From contig DAIUKO010000004.1 of assembly GCA_036848175.1 (NCBI GenBank), forward strand, positions 1 through 64,000: a DNA stretch of 64,000 bases, written 5' to 3'. Source of the DNA: QHWF01 sp036848175 (GTDB taxonomy: Bacteria; Acidobacteriota; Vicinamibacteria; Vicinamibacterales; CAVVIG01). Positions 10,291-18,511 of this stretch are shown in pieces. Every line of letters begins with the position of its first letter. Position 1 is the first letter of the stretch. The notes beneath the pieces are model-generated. The model did no database searches. It saw only the letters and a program-made list of their open reading frames with translations, and was not told the origin of the DNA. A program made the position numbers and the translations under genes.

Positions 10291-10884
10291 ATGGCTACAA
10301 ACGATCGGTCAGATACCCGGAATCCGTCGACGACGACACAGACGAGCACGAACGCTCGCACACAAACCCCGCAGCGATCGAATCGCCCGCAGTCCAGCGC
10401 GCTCAGCCGGCGCGATCCCTTCTCGTCATTCGCCAATTGGACATCGCCGTTCGGTTCGCTGTTTCACCGGTGGAATGATGAGATGGATCGCTTCTTCGAG
10501 GACATCGGCTTCGGGCGCTCGGGGCTGATGCGGTCGCAGCAGCAGGTCGGCCAGTGGTCGCCGCAGATCGACGTGCGGCGCCGAGGCAACGAATTGGTGA
10601 TTCACGCCGATATGCCCGGCATGAACAAAGACGACGTCAGCGTCGAGATTCGTGACGACGCCGTCGTTCTGCAAGGAGAGCGCAAGGAAGAGCACGAGGA
10701 AGACCGCGAAGGCTGGTACCGCACCGAGCGCAGCTACGGCAGCTTCTACCGGGTGATTCCGCTGCCAGAGGGCACGATCGCGGACAGCGCCAAGGCCAAG
10801 TTCAAGAACGGCGTCCTCGAAGTCACGCTGCAAACGCCGCCCAACGAAGTGAATCAGGGACGCAAGATCAACATTACTGAGTGA
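10291..10884 (+). CDS. Hsp20/alpha-crystallin small heat shock protein
   Basis: ATP-independent holdase chaperone of 197 residues. A disordered Ser/Thr/Gln-rich N-terminus (1-45) is followed by a helical segment (DPFSSFANWTSPFGSLFHRW). The alpha-crystallin domain (about 90-185) includes IHADMPGMNKDDVSVEI, VLQGERKEEH and the hallmark FKNGVLEVTL. The final INI tripeptide is the I-x-I tail motif that docks oligomers. A strong ribosome site (AAGGAGG) lies 8 bases before the ATG at 10291. The upstream promoter is sigma-54-like, unusual for a heat-shock gene. The DUF1328 gene follows 90 bases later, with its own candidate promoter. Confidence 0.95.
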   Translation: MATNDRSDTRNPSTTTQTSTNARTQTPQRSNRPQSSALSRRDPFSSFANWTSPFGSLFHRWNDEMDRFFEDIGFGRSGLMRSQQQVGQWSPQIDVRRRGNELVIHADMPGMNKDDVSVEIRDDAVVLQGERKEEHEEDREGWYRTERSYGSFYRVIPLPEGTIADSAKAKFKNGVLEVTLQTPPNEVNQGRKINITE

Positions 10885-10933
10885 TCGGCGCTGAGCGATC
10901 GGCGAGCCCAACTATAGGCAACTCAGCGGCGAG

Positions 10934-10949
10934 CGGCACGTCTTTCGCA
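10934..10949 (+). promoter_or_regulatory. Candidate sigma-54 promoter of the DUF1328 gene
   Basis: CGGCACGTCTTTCGCA matches the -24/-12 consensus at 14 of 16 positions, keeping the essential GG and GC at correct spacing. It lies 25 bases before the ATG at 10975, so the start of transcription would fall just before the GGAGG ribosome site. Confidence 0.5.
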
Positions 10950-10974
10950 AAAGACCTAACCGGAGGTTCGGGTC

Positions 10975-11151
10975 ATGCTTCACATGGCGCTGGTATTCCT
11001 GGTGGTCGGGATCATCGCCGCCTTGCTTGGCTTCACGACGATCGCCGGAGCGGCGTTCGGCATTGCCAAGTTTCTGGCGGCGTTGTTCCTGGTGCTCTTC
11101 CTCGTGTTCCTGATCATCGGGCTCACGGCCGCTCGCCGTATCATCGATTAG
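10975..11151 (+). CDS. DUF1328 family small membrane protein
   Basis: 58-residue hydrophobic protein with two transmembrane helices: ALVFLVVGIIAALLGF, then a Gly/Ala turn (TTIAGAAFGIAK), then FLAALFLVLFLVFLIIG, ending in a basic AARRIID. Length and pattern match the DUF1328/YtjA-type family. Function is unknown; the family is often seen near envelope or stress genes. A good ribosome site (CCGGAGG) precedes the ATG. It follows hsp20 on the same strand and shares its sigma-54-like promoter type, suggesting co-induction under stress (inference). Confidence 0.85.
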   Translation: MLHMALVFLVVGIIAALLGFTTIAGAAFGIAKFLAALFLVLFLVFLIIGLTAARRIID

Positions 11152-11154
11152 ATA

Positions 11155-11190
11155 CAATGGAGGATCTCGGAAGTCCGAGATCCTCCATTG
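11155..11190. terminator. Perfect 17-bp hairpin ending on the TTG start of the next gene
   Basis: A perfect 17-nt inverted repeat with a 2-nt centre spans the 36 bases after the DUF1328 stop. Its 5' arm contains GGAGG and its 3' arm CCTCC, and its last three bases (TTG) are the proposed start codon of the amidase gene. There is no U-tract. It may end hsp20/DUF1328 transcription, mask translation initiation, or both. Confidence 0.55.
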
Positions 11191-12708
11191 AACGCGCGTT
11201 CGCTTCCACTTCTCTGCGTCTTCTTTACACTCGCGCTCGCCGCCGCTCTGTTGAGTCAGAGCGCGACGCCGCCATCGCTGACCCTGCTGTCGAAAGACGG
11301 CCGCCGCTCCCTGACGATCGTCATGTCCGGCGACCAGGAGTTCATCGGCCTCGACGATCTCGCGGCAGTGTTCCAGCTCGCCGTGCACGAGGAGTCCGGC
11401 GCCATTACGGTTTCCTACAAAGGCAAGACGATTGTCCTCACGCCCGACCAGACGCTGGCGTCGGTGTCAGGACGGCTCATCTCGCTTCCGGCTGCGCCCA
11501 CCCGCCGGGGGGCGCGCTGGATTGTGCCGCTCGAATTCATCAGCCGCGGGCTCGCACCGATCTATGACGCGCGGCTCGAGCTGCGCAAACCCTCGCATTT
11601 GTTGCTCGTCGGCGACATCCATGTGCCGCGCGTCACCGTCCGGTACGACTCGGTCGGCGCGGGCGGTCGTCTGACCATCGACGCGACGCCACGCGCGAAC
11701 AGCACGGTCAGCCAGGAGGGCCAGCACCTCACTATCAAGTTCGAGGCCGACGCGCTCGACATCACAACGCCGCCGCTGCCAACGCCGGCCAATCAGGATC
11801 TCGTGCAGGGAGTCCGCATCGTCGATGCCACGACGCTGGGCGTCGACCTGGGACCGCGCTTCGCGGGCTTCAAGGCGGCCGCACAGCCGGTCGATACGAC
11901 GACGCGCCTCGTCATCGACGTCATCGCGGCGCAGACCGAGACGGCGACGCCGGCGCCGGCGCCCGCTCCGGATCTTCCGGGCGCGCCGCCGCCGACCGAG
12001 TTGCCCCCGGCGCTGAATCCGCCGTCAGTGTCGATTCGGACGATCACCATCGATCCCGGTCATGGTGGCGACGACGAGGGTGTGAGGGGCGCGGGCGGCG
12101 CGAAGGAAAAAGATCTGACGTTGAGCCTGGCGCGGCGCGTCAAGGCGGTCATCGAAGGACGGCTCGGCATCCGCGTTCTGCTGACCCGCGACGACGACCG
12201 CAACGTGCCGATCGACGAGCGGACCGCGATCGCGAACAACAACAAGGCGGATCTCTTCGTCAGCCTGCACCTGAACGGATCGTTCCGGCGTTCGGCGAGC
12301 GGCGCGGCGATTTTCTGCGCGGACTTCGACGAGGCGGCGCGGAAGGCCGCAGCATCGACCGGCAACGAGCGGTTGCCGACCTTCGGCGGCGGCCTCCGCG
12401 ACATCGATCTCGTCCGCTGGGATCTGGCGCAGACGCGCCACGTCGATCAGTCGATGACGTTCGCCTCGATACTCGAGCAGCAGTTCCGCGGGCGCATTCC
12501 GCTTGCCGAGCCGGCGATCGATCACGCCCCGCTGCGCGTGCTCGAGTCGTCGAACATGCCCGCGGTTCTGATCGAACTCGGCTACCTTACCAACACGGAT
12601 CAGGAAAAGCTCATCACCGGCGAGGCCTTTCAGAACTCGTTCGTGCAGTCCATCTACGACTCGGTCCTCCGTTTCCGGGACGCGCTCGCGTCGGGAGCCA
12701 CGCAATGA
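11188..12708 (+). CDS. N-acetylmuramoyl-L-alanine amidase (Amidase_3) with N-terminal AMIN-like region
   Basis: Exported zinc amidase that cleaves the amide bond between MurNAc and the stem peptide during cell separation. The 506-residue protein starts at TTG 11188 with a signal peptide (LPLLCVFFTLALAAALL). Then comes a copper-amine-oxidase-N-like stretch (about 30-130), an AMIN-like beta region (about 145-250) and a Pro/Ala linker (about 252-278). The catalytic domain has zinc ligands His292 (IDPGHGG), Glu307 (GAKEKDLTL) and His361 (VSLHLN), and catalytic Glu463 (IELGYLTN). The TTG lies at the end of a perfect hairpin and has no clear free ribosome site; no better start exists for the signal peptide. 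It overlaps the GerMN gene by four bases (ATGA). Confidence 0.92.
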   Translation: MNARSLPLLCVFFTLALAAALLSQSATPPSLTLLSKDGRRSLTIVMSGDQEFIGLDDLAAVFQLAVHEESGAITVSYKGKTIVLTPDQTLASVSGRLISLPAAPTRRGARWIVPLEFISRGLAPIYDARLELRKPSHLLLVGDIHVPRVTVRYDSVGAGGRLTIDATPRANSTVSQEGQHLTIKFEADALDITTPPLPTPANQDLVQGVRIVDATTLGVDLGPRFAGFKAAAQPVDTTTRLVIDVIAAQTETATPAPAPAPDLPGAPPPTELPPALNPPSVSIRTITIDPGHGGDDEGVRGAGGAKEKDLTLSLARRVKAVIEGRLGIRVLLTRDDDRNVPIDERTAIANNNKADLFVSLHLNGSFRRSASGAAIFCADFDEAARKAAASTGNERLPTFGGGLRDIDLVRWDLAQTRHVDQSMTFASILEQQFRGRIPLAEPAIDHAPLRVLESSNMPAVLIELGYLTNTDQEKLITGEAFQNSFVQSIYDSVLRFRDALASGATQ

Positions 12709-13277
12709 GGCCGCGCCGTGCCCTGCTGTTCGCCGGCATGGCGATCTTCGCGATCCTCGCCATTGTCGCGTCTGTGGTCGTCATGCGCTTCACGCCGCGG
12801 ACGGGTACGCGCGCGGCCGCGGCGCCGTCGCCGACCGCGCCGGCTCCGCCCGGACGGAAGATCAAGGCGCACCTGTACTACGTCAGCGACAAGGGCACGA
12901 AGCTGATTGGCATCGAGCGCGACGTCGCCTATGCCGAAAACGCCGCCGAGCAGGCGCGCGAGATCGTCGCCGCACAGGTCGGCCCCGTCGCCGAGCCGCT
13001 CGTGTCGGCGGTGCCGGCCGGCACGACCCTTCGCGCGTTGTTCCTCACCGACAACGGAGAGGCGTTCGTCGATCTGAGCCGCGAGATCGCCGCCGCGCAT
13101 CCCGGAGGGACCGTCAACGAACTGCTCACCATTTACACGATCGTCAACGTCGTGACCGCGAATCTGCCCGCGATCACGTCGGTGCAGGTTCTCGTCGAGG
13201 GGAAGGAAGTCGATACGCTCGCCGGCCACGTCGACCTGCGGCGACCTCTGACCAAGAACCTCGCATGGGTACAATGA
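12705..13277 (+). CDS. GerMN domain membrane-anchored protein
   Basis: 190-residue protein with one N-terminal transmembrane anchor (ALLFAGMAIFAILAIVASVVV), a Pro/Ala linker and a GerMN domain (about 50-185). The domain includes HLYYVSDKG, VPAGTTLRALFL, GEAFVDLSREIAAAHPGGT and a final VDLRRPL. GerMN domains are seen in spore germination protein GerM and in cell-wall proteins; the exact role is not known. Coupling to the amidase (ATG overlaps its stop) fits a peptidoglycan-remodelling pair. rph follows six bases later, an arrangement also seen in other bacteria. Confidence 0.85.
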   Translation: MRPRRALLFAGMAIFAILAIVASVVVMRFTPRTGTRAAAAPSPTAPAPPGRKIKAHLYYVSDKGTKLIGIERDVAYAENAAEQAREIVAAQVGPVAEPLVSAVPAGTTLRALFLTDNGEAFVDLSREIAAAHPGGTVNELLTIYTIVNVVTANLPAITSVQVLVEGKEVDTLAGHVDLRRPLTKNLAWVQ

Positions 13278-13283
13278 CTGCCA

Positions 13284-14015
13284 ATGCGATCCGATCAGCG
13301 ACCAGCCAATCAGCTCCGCGACACGACCATCACGCCGAACTATCTGCTGCACGCCGAGGGCTCGGTCCTCATCGAGGCCGGACGCACGAAGGTGATCTGC
13401 GCGGCGAGCGTCGAGGATCGGGTGCCGCAGTTCCTGCGCAACAGCGGCAAGGGGTGGGTCACTGCCGAGTACGGCATGCTGCCGCGCGCGACCAACACGC
13501 GCACGCAGCGTGAAGCGTCGGCCGGCAAGGTCGGCGGGCGCACGCAGGAGATCCAGAGGCTGATCGGCCGATCGCTCCGCTCGGTCACGAATCTCGTGGC
13601 GCTCGGCGAGCGGACGATCTGGATCGACTGCGACGTCATTCAGGCGGACGGCGGCACGCGGACCGCGTCGATCACCGGCGCGTTCGTCGCCCTCGCGCTG
13701 GCGCTCGAGAAACTCCGCGAGCGCGACGTCATCAAGAACATCCCGCTCACCGATTACGTCGCCGCCATCAGCGTCGGCATCGTCGAGGGCGAGGCGCTCC
13801 TCGACCTGGCCTACGACGATGACAGCCGCGCCGACGTCGACATGAACATCGTCAAAACCGGAGATGGACGGTTCATCGAGATCCAGGGCACGGCGGAAGC
13901 CGATCCTTTCGGACGCGAGGCGCTGCTGCAGTTGCTGTCGCTCGCGGACGTGGGCATCTCGCAACTCGTCGAGAAGCAGCGCGCGATCGTGGGCCATTTG
14001 ATTCCGAGCCGCTGA
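13284..14015 (+). CDS. rph: Ribonuclease PH
   Basis: Phosphate-dependent 3'-5' exoribonuclease that trims tRNA 3' ends; 243 residues, the usual size. Recognisable segments are RPANQLRDTTI, HAEGSVLIEAGRTKVICAAS, GWVTAEYGMLPRATNTRTQR, a GRTQEIQRLIGRSLR stretch, WIDCDVIQADGGTRTASITG and DLAYDDDSRADVDMNIV. FIEIQGTAEADPF follows. The ATG lies just past the GerMN stop, and ogt starts one base after the TGA region, so the run 11188-14598 reads as one operon. Confidence 0.97.
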   Translation: MRSDQRPANQLRDTTITPNYLLHAEGSVLIEAGRTKVICAASVEDRVPQFLRNSGKGWVTAEYGMLPRATNTRTQREASAGKVGGRTQEIQRLIGRSLRSVTNLVALGERTIWIDCDVIQADGGTRTASITGAFVALALALEKLRERDVIKNIPLTDYVAAISVGIVEGEALLDLAYDDDSRADVDMNIVKTGDGRFIEIQGTAEADPFGREALLQLLSLADVGISQLVEKQRAIVGHLIPSR

Positions 14016-14016
14016 C

Positions 14017-14598
14017 ATGGCGACAACCGCCTCACTCTTCCGCACCTCCGTCGCCACACCGCTGGGCGACATGCTGGCACTGGCATCGGACGCTGGCCTG
14101 TGCGCGTTGGAATTCATCGAGGTGAAGAAGCGGCAGCGTCCAGCGCGCGATCTCGACAGCAGTCTGGAGCGGCTGACGCGGCTCAACGCCCGCCTGCGCC
14201 GCTGGTTTCCGCCGCACGAGATCGTCGACACCGACACGCAGACGTTCGCGCAAACGCGGGCGTGGCTGGCGAGGTATTTCGAGGGCGCGAGTGCGGACCT
14301 CGGCGATCTGCCGCTCGACATGCACGGCGCCGGATTCGAGACGCGTGTCTGGCAGGCGCTGCTGGAGATTCCAGCCGGACAGACGACCAGCTACGGCGCA
14401 ATCGCGAAGAAGCTGGGATCAGCCGGCGCGTCGCGCGCCGTGGGCGCCGCCAACGGCGCCAACCCGATCGCGATCATCGTGCCGTGCCATCGTGTCATTG
14501 GATCGTCGGGATCGCTGACCGGCTACGGCGGCGGCCTCGACCGCAAGACGTGGCTGCTCGATCACGAGCGCCGCTGGCGCCGCGATTCGCTGTTTTGA
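14017..14598 (+). CDS. ogt: Methylated-DNA--protein-cysteine methyltransferase
   Basis: Suicide DNA repair protein that takes methyl groups from O6-methylguanine. The 193-residue protein has an N-terminal ribonuclease-like domain and a C-terminal Ada/Ogt domain. The latter has GFETRVWQALLEIPAGQTTS, YGAIAKKLG (winged helix with the Arg-finger region), ASRAVGAANGANPIAIIVPC and the acceptor Cys157 in PCHRV, then GYGGGLDRKTWLL. The stop at 14598 is two bases from the convergent ADOP permease stop, with no terminator between. Confidence 0.95.
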   Translation: MATTASLFRTSVATPLGDMLALASDAGLCALEFIEVKKRQRPARDLDSSLERLTRLNARLRRWFPPHEIVDTDTQTFAQTRAWLARYFEGASADLGDLPLDMHGAGFETRVWQALLEIPAGQTTSYGAIAKKLGSAGASRAVGAANGANPIAIIVPCHRVIGSSGSLTGYGGGLDRKTWLLDHERRWRRDSLF

Positions 14599-14599
14599 T

Positions 14600-17089
14600 T
14601 CATTCGCACCTCAGTGCCCGGATCGGATCGACCCTCGTCGCACGGCGCGCCGGAATGTAGCAGGCGAGGAGCGCGACCGCGGTCAGCACGATCGACAGCG
14701 ACGCGAACGTCAGCGGATCGCGCGGACTGACGCCGAAGAGCAGCGTTCCAATCGCGCGCGTCAGGGCGAAGGCGCCGGCGATGCCCGCCGCAACGCCCGC
14801 CGCCGCGAGGCGCGCACCCTGCCGCAGCACCATCGCGAGCACGTCGCCGGGCGCGGCGCCGAGCGCCATCCGAATCCCGATCTCGTGCGTCCGCTGCGTG
14901 ACGAAGTACGCCATCACGCCGTAGATGCCGATCGCCGACAGCGCGAGCGCCGTCGCCGCGAACAGCGCCAGCAGCTGCATCGTGAACCGCCGCTCGGCCA
15001 TCGCCGCTGCCACCACCGCATCCATCGTCCGAACCGCGAACAGCGGCTCGTTGGGATCGACGGCGCGGACTTCACGGCGCAGCGATTCGGCCAGGATCGC
15101 GGGATCGCCCTGCGCCCGGACCACGAGCGTCAGGTTGAGGTTGGAGATCTGAAGAACCGAGCGATAGCACATCGGCGTGGCCGCGGCGTCGAGGCGATCC
15201 GTCTTCACGTCGCGAACGACGCCGACGATGGTGAACCAGTTCGGCGTGGGAGCCTGCTGCGGACCCGCGGCGGATCGCACACGGGATCCGAAGGCGATGC
15301 GCTTGCCGATGGCGTCGCCGCTCGGGAAGAACTGGCGCGCGAAGCTCTCGCTCACCAGCACCGCCGGGGGCGCGTGGACGTCATCGTGATCGGTGAACAG
15401 CCGTCCGCGCAGCAGACCGATGCCGAGCGCGCCGAAATATCCCGGCGTGACGAGCGCCGCCTGCGACGTCGAGACGTCCGCCGCATCGGTACCTTGACCC
15501 TCGATCGTGAACGACGCGCGGCCGAACGAGCCGGCGAGCGGCAGCGTGCTCACGCCGCCGACCGATTGCACGCCCGGCAGCGTGGCCACGCGATCGAGGA
15601 CGCGCCGATAGAAGCGGACGCGCGCGTCGTGTGTGAAGTACGGGCCGGTGGACGGTTCGTTGGGCTGGGGCAGCCAGAGCCGTGCGGTGAGGACGGAGTC
15701 GGGATTGAAACCGAGCGTGACGCGCTGCAGGCGCCAGAAACTCTGAATCAGCAGCGCCGCCGCGACGAGAAGCACGAGCGCCAGCGCGAACTCGGCGACG
15801 ACGAGCACGCCGCGCAGTCGAGCCACCGATCCGCCCGCAGTCGCCGACCGCGTCGACTCGCGCATCACGTCGTGCAGCGCCGCGTCCGATCCCTGAATTG
15901 CCGGCGCCAGGCCGAAGAGCACGCCGGTCGCCATGGAGAGGCACGCCGTGAACGCGAACACCATCCGATCGACGCCGACCGTGTGTATGCGCGGCACCGT
16001 CGTCGGACTGAGATGGACGAGGCCGTCCACGCCCCACACCGCGAGCAGCAGGCCGAAACCGCCGCCGGCTAGCGCCAGCAGCACGCTTTCGGTCAGCAGT
16101 TGGCGCACGATGCGCGCGCGGCCGGCGCCGATGGCGCGGCGAATCGCGATCTCGCGCTGCCGCGCCGACGAGCGCGCGAGGAGAAGATTCGCGACGTTCG
16201 CGCACGCGATGAGCAGCACGAATCCGACGGCGGCGAGCAGCGTCAGCAGCGCCGGACGCACGTTGCCAACCAGATCGTCGTGCAGTGGAATCACGCGCAG
16301 CGCCCAGCCGGTCGCCGCCGGATAGTCGGACGGAAACTCACGCCGCAGCCGCTCGGCCAGCGCATCGACGCGCCGCTGCGCGTCGGCGATCGAGATGCCC
16401 GGCTTCAACCGGCCGATGCCGCCTTGCAGCAGATACGCGCGGCGGATCGGCTGCGGTGAAAACGGCGCGGCAACCCAGCCGCTCGGCGCCCAGATGTCGA
16501 CATCGCTTTCGTTCACGCGGCCCGGATGTCTGAACGACGCCGGCGCCACGCCGATGATCGAGTACATGTCGTTGTCGATGCCGAACCGCTTGCCGACCAC
16601 ATTCGGATCGCCGCCGAACCGCCGCTTCCAGATCGCGTCACTGATGACGGCCACCGTGGCGATGCCCGGCTGCGCGTCCGCCGTCGTGAACACACGTCCC
16701 AGCTGCGCGCCGACGCCGAGCATCGTGAAATAGTTCGCGTCGACGAGCGCCGTCTCGACGCGCTCGGGCTCGTCGGTCTCGGTCAGGTTGGCGTTGATCG
16801 GCCACGACCCGGCGATCTCATCGAACACGCCGGACGCCCGCAGGTCGAACAGCTCCGGGATCGACAGGCCGATGTCGCGCGCGTTCTGGCGCGTGAAGTC
16901 GACCGTGACCCGCACCAGCCGATCGGCATTCCGGAACGGCAAGGGCGCCAGGACCACGGCGTTCACGATCGTGAAGAGCGCGGTGTTCGCGCCGATGCCG
17001 AGCGCGAGAGTCAGGACGGCGACGATCGAGAATCCCCGATCGCGAAGCGCGGTACGGACGGCGTAACGCAGATCCTGAATGAATGTCAT
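14600..17089 (-). CDS. ADOP-type ABC transporter permease (MacB_PCD/FtsX, duplicated)
   Basis: 829-residue inner-membrane protein of the Acidobacterial duplicated orphan permease group. It has an N-terminal FLRYAVR-type leader (MTFIQDLRYAVRTALRD), a first helix (VAVLTLALGIGANTALFTIV) and a large periplasmic MacB-type domain. Three helices follow (about 270-420), then a second helix/periplasmic unit (VVAEFALALVLLVAAALLI), and a final three-helix FtsX block ending VDPIRALRCE. No ATPase subunit gene is adjacent, which defines the orphan type. ATG 17089 is preferred to an upstream TTG at 17116 because MTFIQDLRYA is the family start. It may be co-transcribed with rdgB (57-base gap). Substrate unknown. 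Confidence 0.92.
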   Translation of the reverse strand: MTFIQDLRYAVRTALRDRGFSIVAVLTLALGIGANTALFTIVNAVVLAPLPFRNADRLVRVTVDFTRQNARDIGLSIPELFDLRASGVFDEIAGSWPINANLTETDEPERVETALVDANYFTMLGVGAQLGRVFTTADAQPGIATVAVISDAIWKRRFGGDPNVVGKRFGIDNDMYSIIGVAPASFRHPGRVNESDVDIWAPSGWVAAPFSPQPIRRAYLLQGGIGRLKPGISIADAQRRVDALAERLRREFPSDYPAATGWALRVIPLHDDLVGNVRPALLTLLAAVGFVLLIACANVANLLLARSSARQREIAIRRAIGAGRARIVRQLLTESVLLALAGGGFGLLLAVWGVDGLVHLSPTTVPRIHTVGVDRMVFAFTACLSMATGVLFGLAPAIQGSDAALHDVMRESTRSATAGGSVARLRGVLVVAEFALALVLLVAAALLIQSFWRLQRVTLGFNPDSVLTARLWLPQPNEPSTGPYFTHDARVRFYRRVLDRVATLPGVQSVGGVSTLPLAGSFGRASFTIEGQGTDAADVSTSQAALVTPGYFGALGIGLLRGRLFTDHDDVHAPPAVLVSESFARQFFPSGDAIGKRIAFGSRVRSAAGPQQAPTPNWFTIVGVVRDVKTDRLDAAATPMCYRSVLQISNLNLTLVVRAQGDPAILAESLRREVRAVDPNEPLFAVRTMDAVVAAAMAERRFTMQLLALFAATALALSAIGIYGVMAYFVTQRTHEIGIRMALGAAPGDVLAMVLRQGARLAAAGVAAGIAGAFALTRAIGTLLFGVSPRDPLTFASLSIVLTAVALLACYIPARRATRVDPIRALRCE

Positions 17090-17146
17090 GGGTGATGGCC
17101 GGGCGGGCCGTCGCAAACCGAACGCCAGGACACACCGATGATTTGC

Positions 17147-17794
17147 TTAGGCTTTTTGGTCCCGGCCTGACGAAGAATTCCGGCGCTGGGAAACGCGGTG
17201 TTCGGACTCGAACGCTTCGAGGAACGGGCGCAGTGCGCGGAAGGCGTTGCCGCGATGGCTGACGGCGGACTTCTCGGCATCTGTCGCTTCGCCGAGCGTC
17301 CGCCCGTACGGCGGGTAGAAGAAGATCGGGTCGTAGCCAAAACCGTTCGAGCCTTTCGGCTGCGGTGCGATCTGCCCCTCAACTGTGCCGCGCGTCTCGA
17401 AGAGGATGCGTCCATCGATCGCAAGGGCCAGCGCGCACACGAATCGCGCCGAACTCCCCGCCGCGCCCTTCGCGCGCAGCGCGCGGTCAATCAATTCGAA
17501 CTTCGCCGGATATTTCGTCTGCTCGCCGCCATAGCGGGCCGATTCGACGCCGGGAGCACCTCCGAGCGCGTCGATTTCGAGTCCGGAATCTTCGGCGACG
17601 GTCAGCTCGCCTGTCGCCGCCGCGTAATACAAGGCCTTGGCGCGCGCGTTCTCCTCGAACGTCCGGCCGGTTTCTTCCGGCGCGCTCACCGCCGGCCATG
17701 CCTCGAGCGTGACGAGCTCGATCGGGATGCTGTCGAGCAGCTGACGGATCTCACGCACTTTGTTTCGATTGGTGGTGGCGATGAGCAGTCGCAC
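17147..17794 (-). CDS. rdgB: dITP/XTP pyrophosphatase (RdgB/HAM1)
   Basis: Nucleotide-pool sanitising enzyme that hydrolyses dITP, XTP and ITP to monophosphates. The 215-residue protein starts LLIATTNRNKVREIRQLL and has ETGRTFEENARAKALYYA, VAEDSGLEIDALGGAPGVES and ARYGG. NGFGYDPIFFYPPYGRTLGE and EKSAVSHRGNAFRAL, all family hallmarks, follow. GTG 17794 places the first residues at the conserved beta strand; a TTG five codons upstream (17809) is the alternative. The C-terminus carries an extra basic tail of about 20 residues (QRRNSSSGRDQ). Minus strand, upstream of the ADOP permease. Confidence 0.95.
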   Translation of the reverse strand: MRLLIATTNRNKVREIRQLLDSIPIELVTLEAWPAVSAPEETGRTFEENARAKALYYAAATGELTVAEDSGLEIDALGGAPGVESARYGGEQTKYPAKFELIDRALRAKGAAGSSARFVCALALAIDGRILFETRGTVEGQIAPQPKGSNGFGYDPIFFYPPYGRTLGEATDAEKSAVSHRGNAFRALRPFLEAFESEHRVSQRRNSSSGRDQKA

Positions 17795-17854
17795 GACACA
17801 GCGTAACAACGACCAACGACCAATGACTAACTACCATGTGGAGAGGTTTGGCCG

Positions 17855-17883
17855 CGGGCGGCGACCCGAAGGTCGGCCGCCCG
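17855..17883. repeat. GC-rich hairpin, REP-like
   Basis: CGGGCGGCGACC-CGAA-GGTCGGCCGCCCG forms a 12-bp stem with one bulge and a 4-nt loop. It sits in the 188 bases between the small HTH-like gene and rdgB (both minus strand) and resembles the palindrome at 28489-28572 in composition. It may terminate the 17983 gene transcript or be a dispersed palindrome. Confidence 0.5.
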
Positions 17884-17982
17884 GGTGTGGGCGGAAGGTG
17901 GTTCGGCCGGCTGGCTGACGGCTCAAAGGAATGACTTACGATCCAGCCGACGGGCGGGAGTCCTCCCTTTGGGAGGAAGCAC

Positions 17983-18246
17983 TTATGCGGCGGCGATCTT
18001 CGAGCGTGGCTTCAACGCCGCCTTCACTGGCGTCGCGTGCTCCACGCGCATGAATGCGCCGTCGCGCGTCCGAAACAAAAACTTCGCATCGACGAGAGTC
18101 CCGAGGAGCGCGCCGCACGACACGGCGTCCAGACCCCAGAGGCGTCGCGCCTGCGCCTCAGTGAGACGCAGACCGGGCATTTCTAGGAACTCTCCCTGGA
18201 CCCGCCGGAGCACTTCGTCAGTTGCGCGGGTCGGCTCTGGCGTCAT
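17983..18246 (-). CDS. Small HTH-like hypothetical protein
   Basis: 87-residue protein with no catalytic motif. The core RVQGEFLEMPGLRLTEAQAR and RLWGLD followed by LLGTLVDAKFLFRTRDGAFM looks like a short winged-helix: the first helix pair reads as a target-recognition unit (LTEAQARRLWGLD), then a 'wing' with Arg/Asp. Similar small proteins (LTxAQAxRLWGLD...LVDxxFL) are common and uncharacterised. A ribosome site GGAGG precedes the ATG at 18246; upstream in-frame extension crosses the promoter and is not used. Its own promoter looks sigma-54-dependent. A DNA-binding role is inference only. Confidence 0.7.
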   Translation of the reverse strand: MTPEPTRATDEVLRRVQGEFLEMPGLRLTEAQARRLWGLDAVSCGALLGTLVDAKFLFRTRDGAFMRVEHATPVKAALKPRSKIAAA

Positions 18247-18292
18247 ACGTCCTCCAATCGACACTTGCTGGCCAGGGAACAGAGGGTAAAAA

Positions 18293-18307
18293 GCAACCAG
18301 GATGCCA
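18293..18307 (-). promoter_or_regulatory. Sigma-54 promoter of the small HTH-like gene
   Basis: On the minus strand TGGCA-N6-TTGCT, followed by a T run, matches the -24/-12 consensus with exact spacing. The start of transcription would be near 18281, giving a 35-nt leader with GGAGG before the ATG at 18246. Confidence 0.65.
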
Positions 18308-18511
18308 CCGACTTTTTCGCGATTTCCAACAATCGGTGGCGAGGTAATCCGTAAGAACATTGGGATTTTTGCGCGAGGCCCGGAAGAGGCTGTGTGAGCC
18401 CGACCGTTCCGAAGCCCATCAGCTGTTGGCTTCGTGACGTCACGTGTAGGAAATCCCATCAGGACGTATGGGACTCGATGGCTGTCGCGAAACTTGCATG
18501 ACGGCGACGGC

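Noticed and set aside
18496..18511. TTGCA with TGT 11 bases upstream before the 133-residue gene
   Set aside because: The -24 GG is broken (TGT), so it does not meet the sigma-54 consensus.
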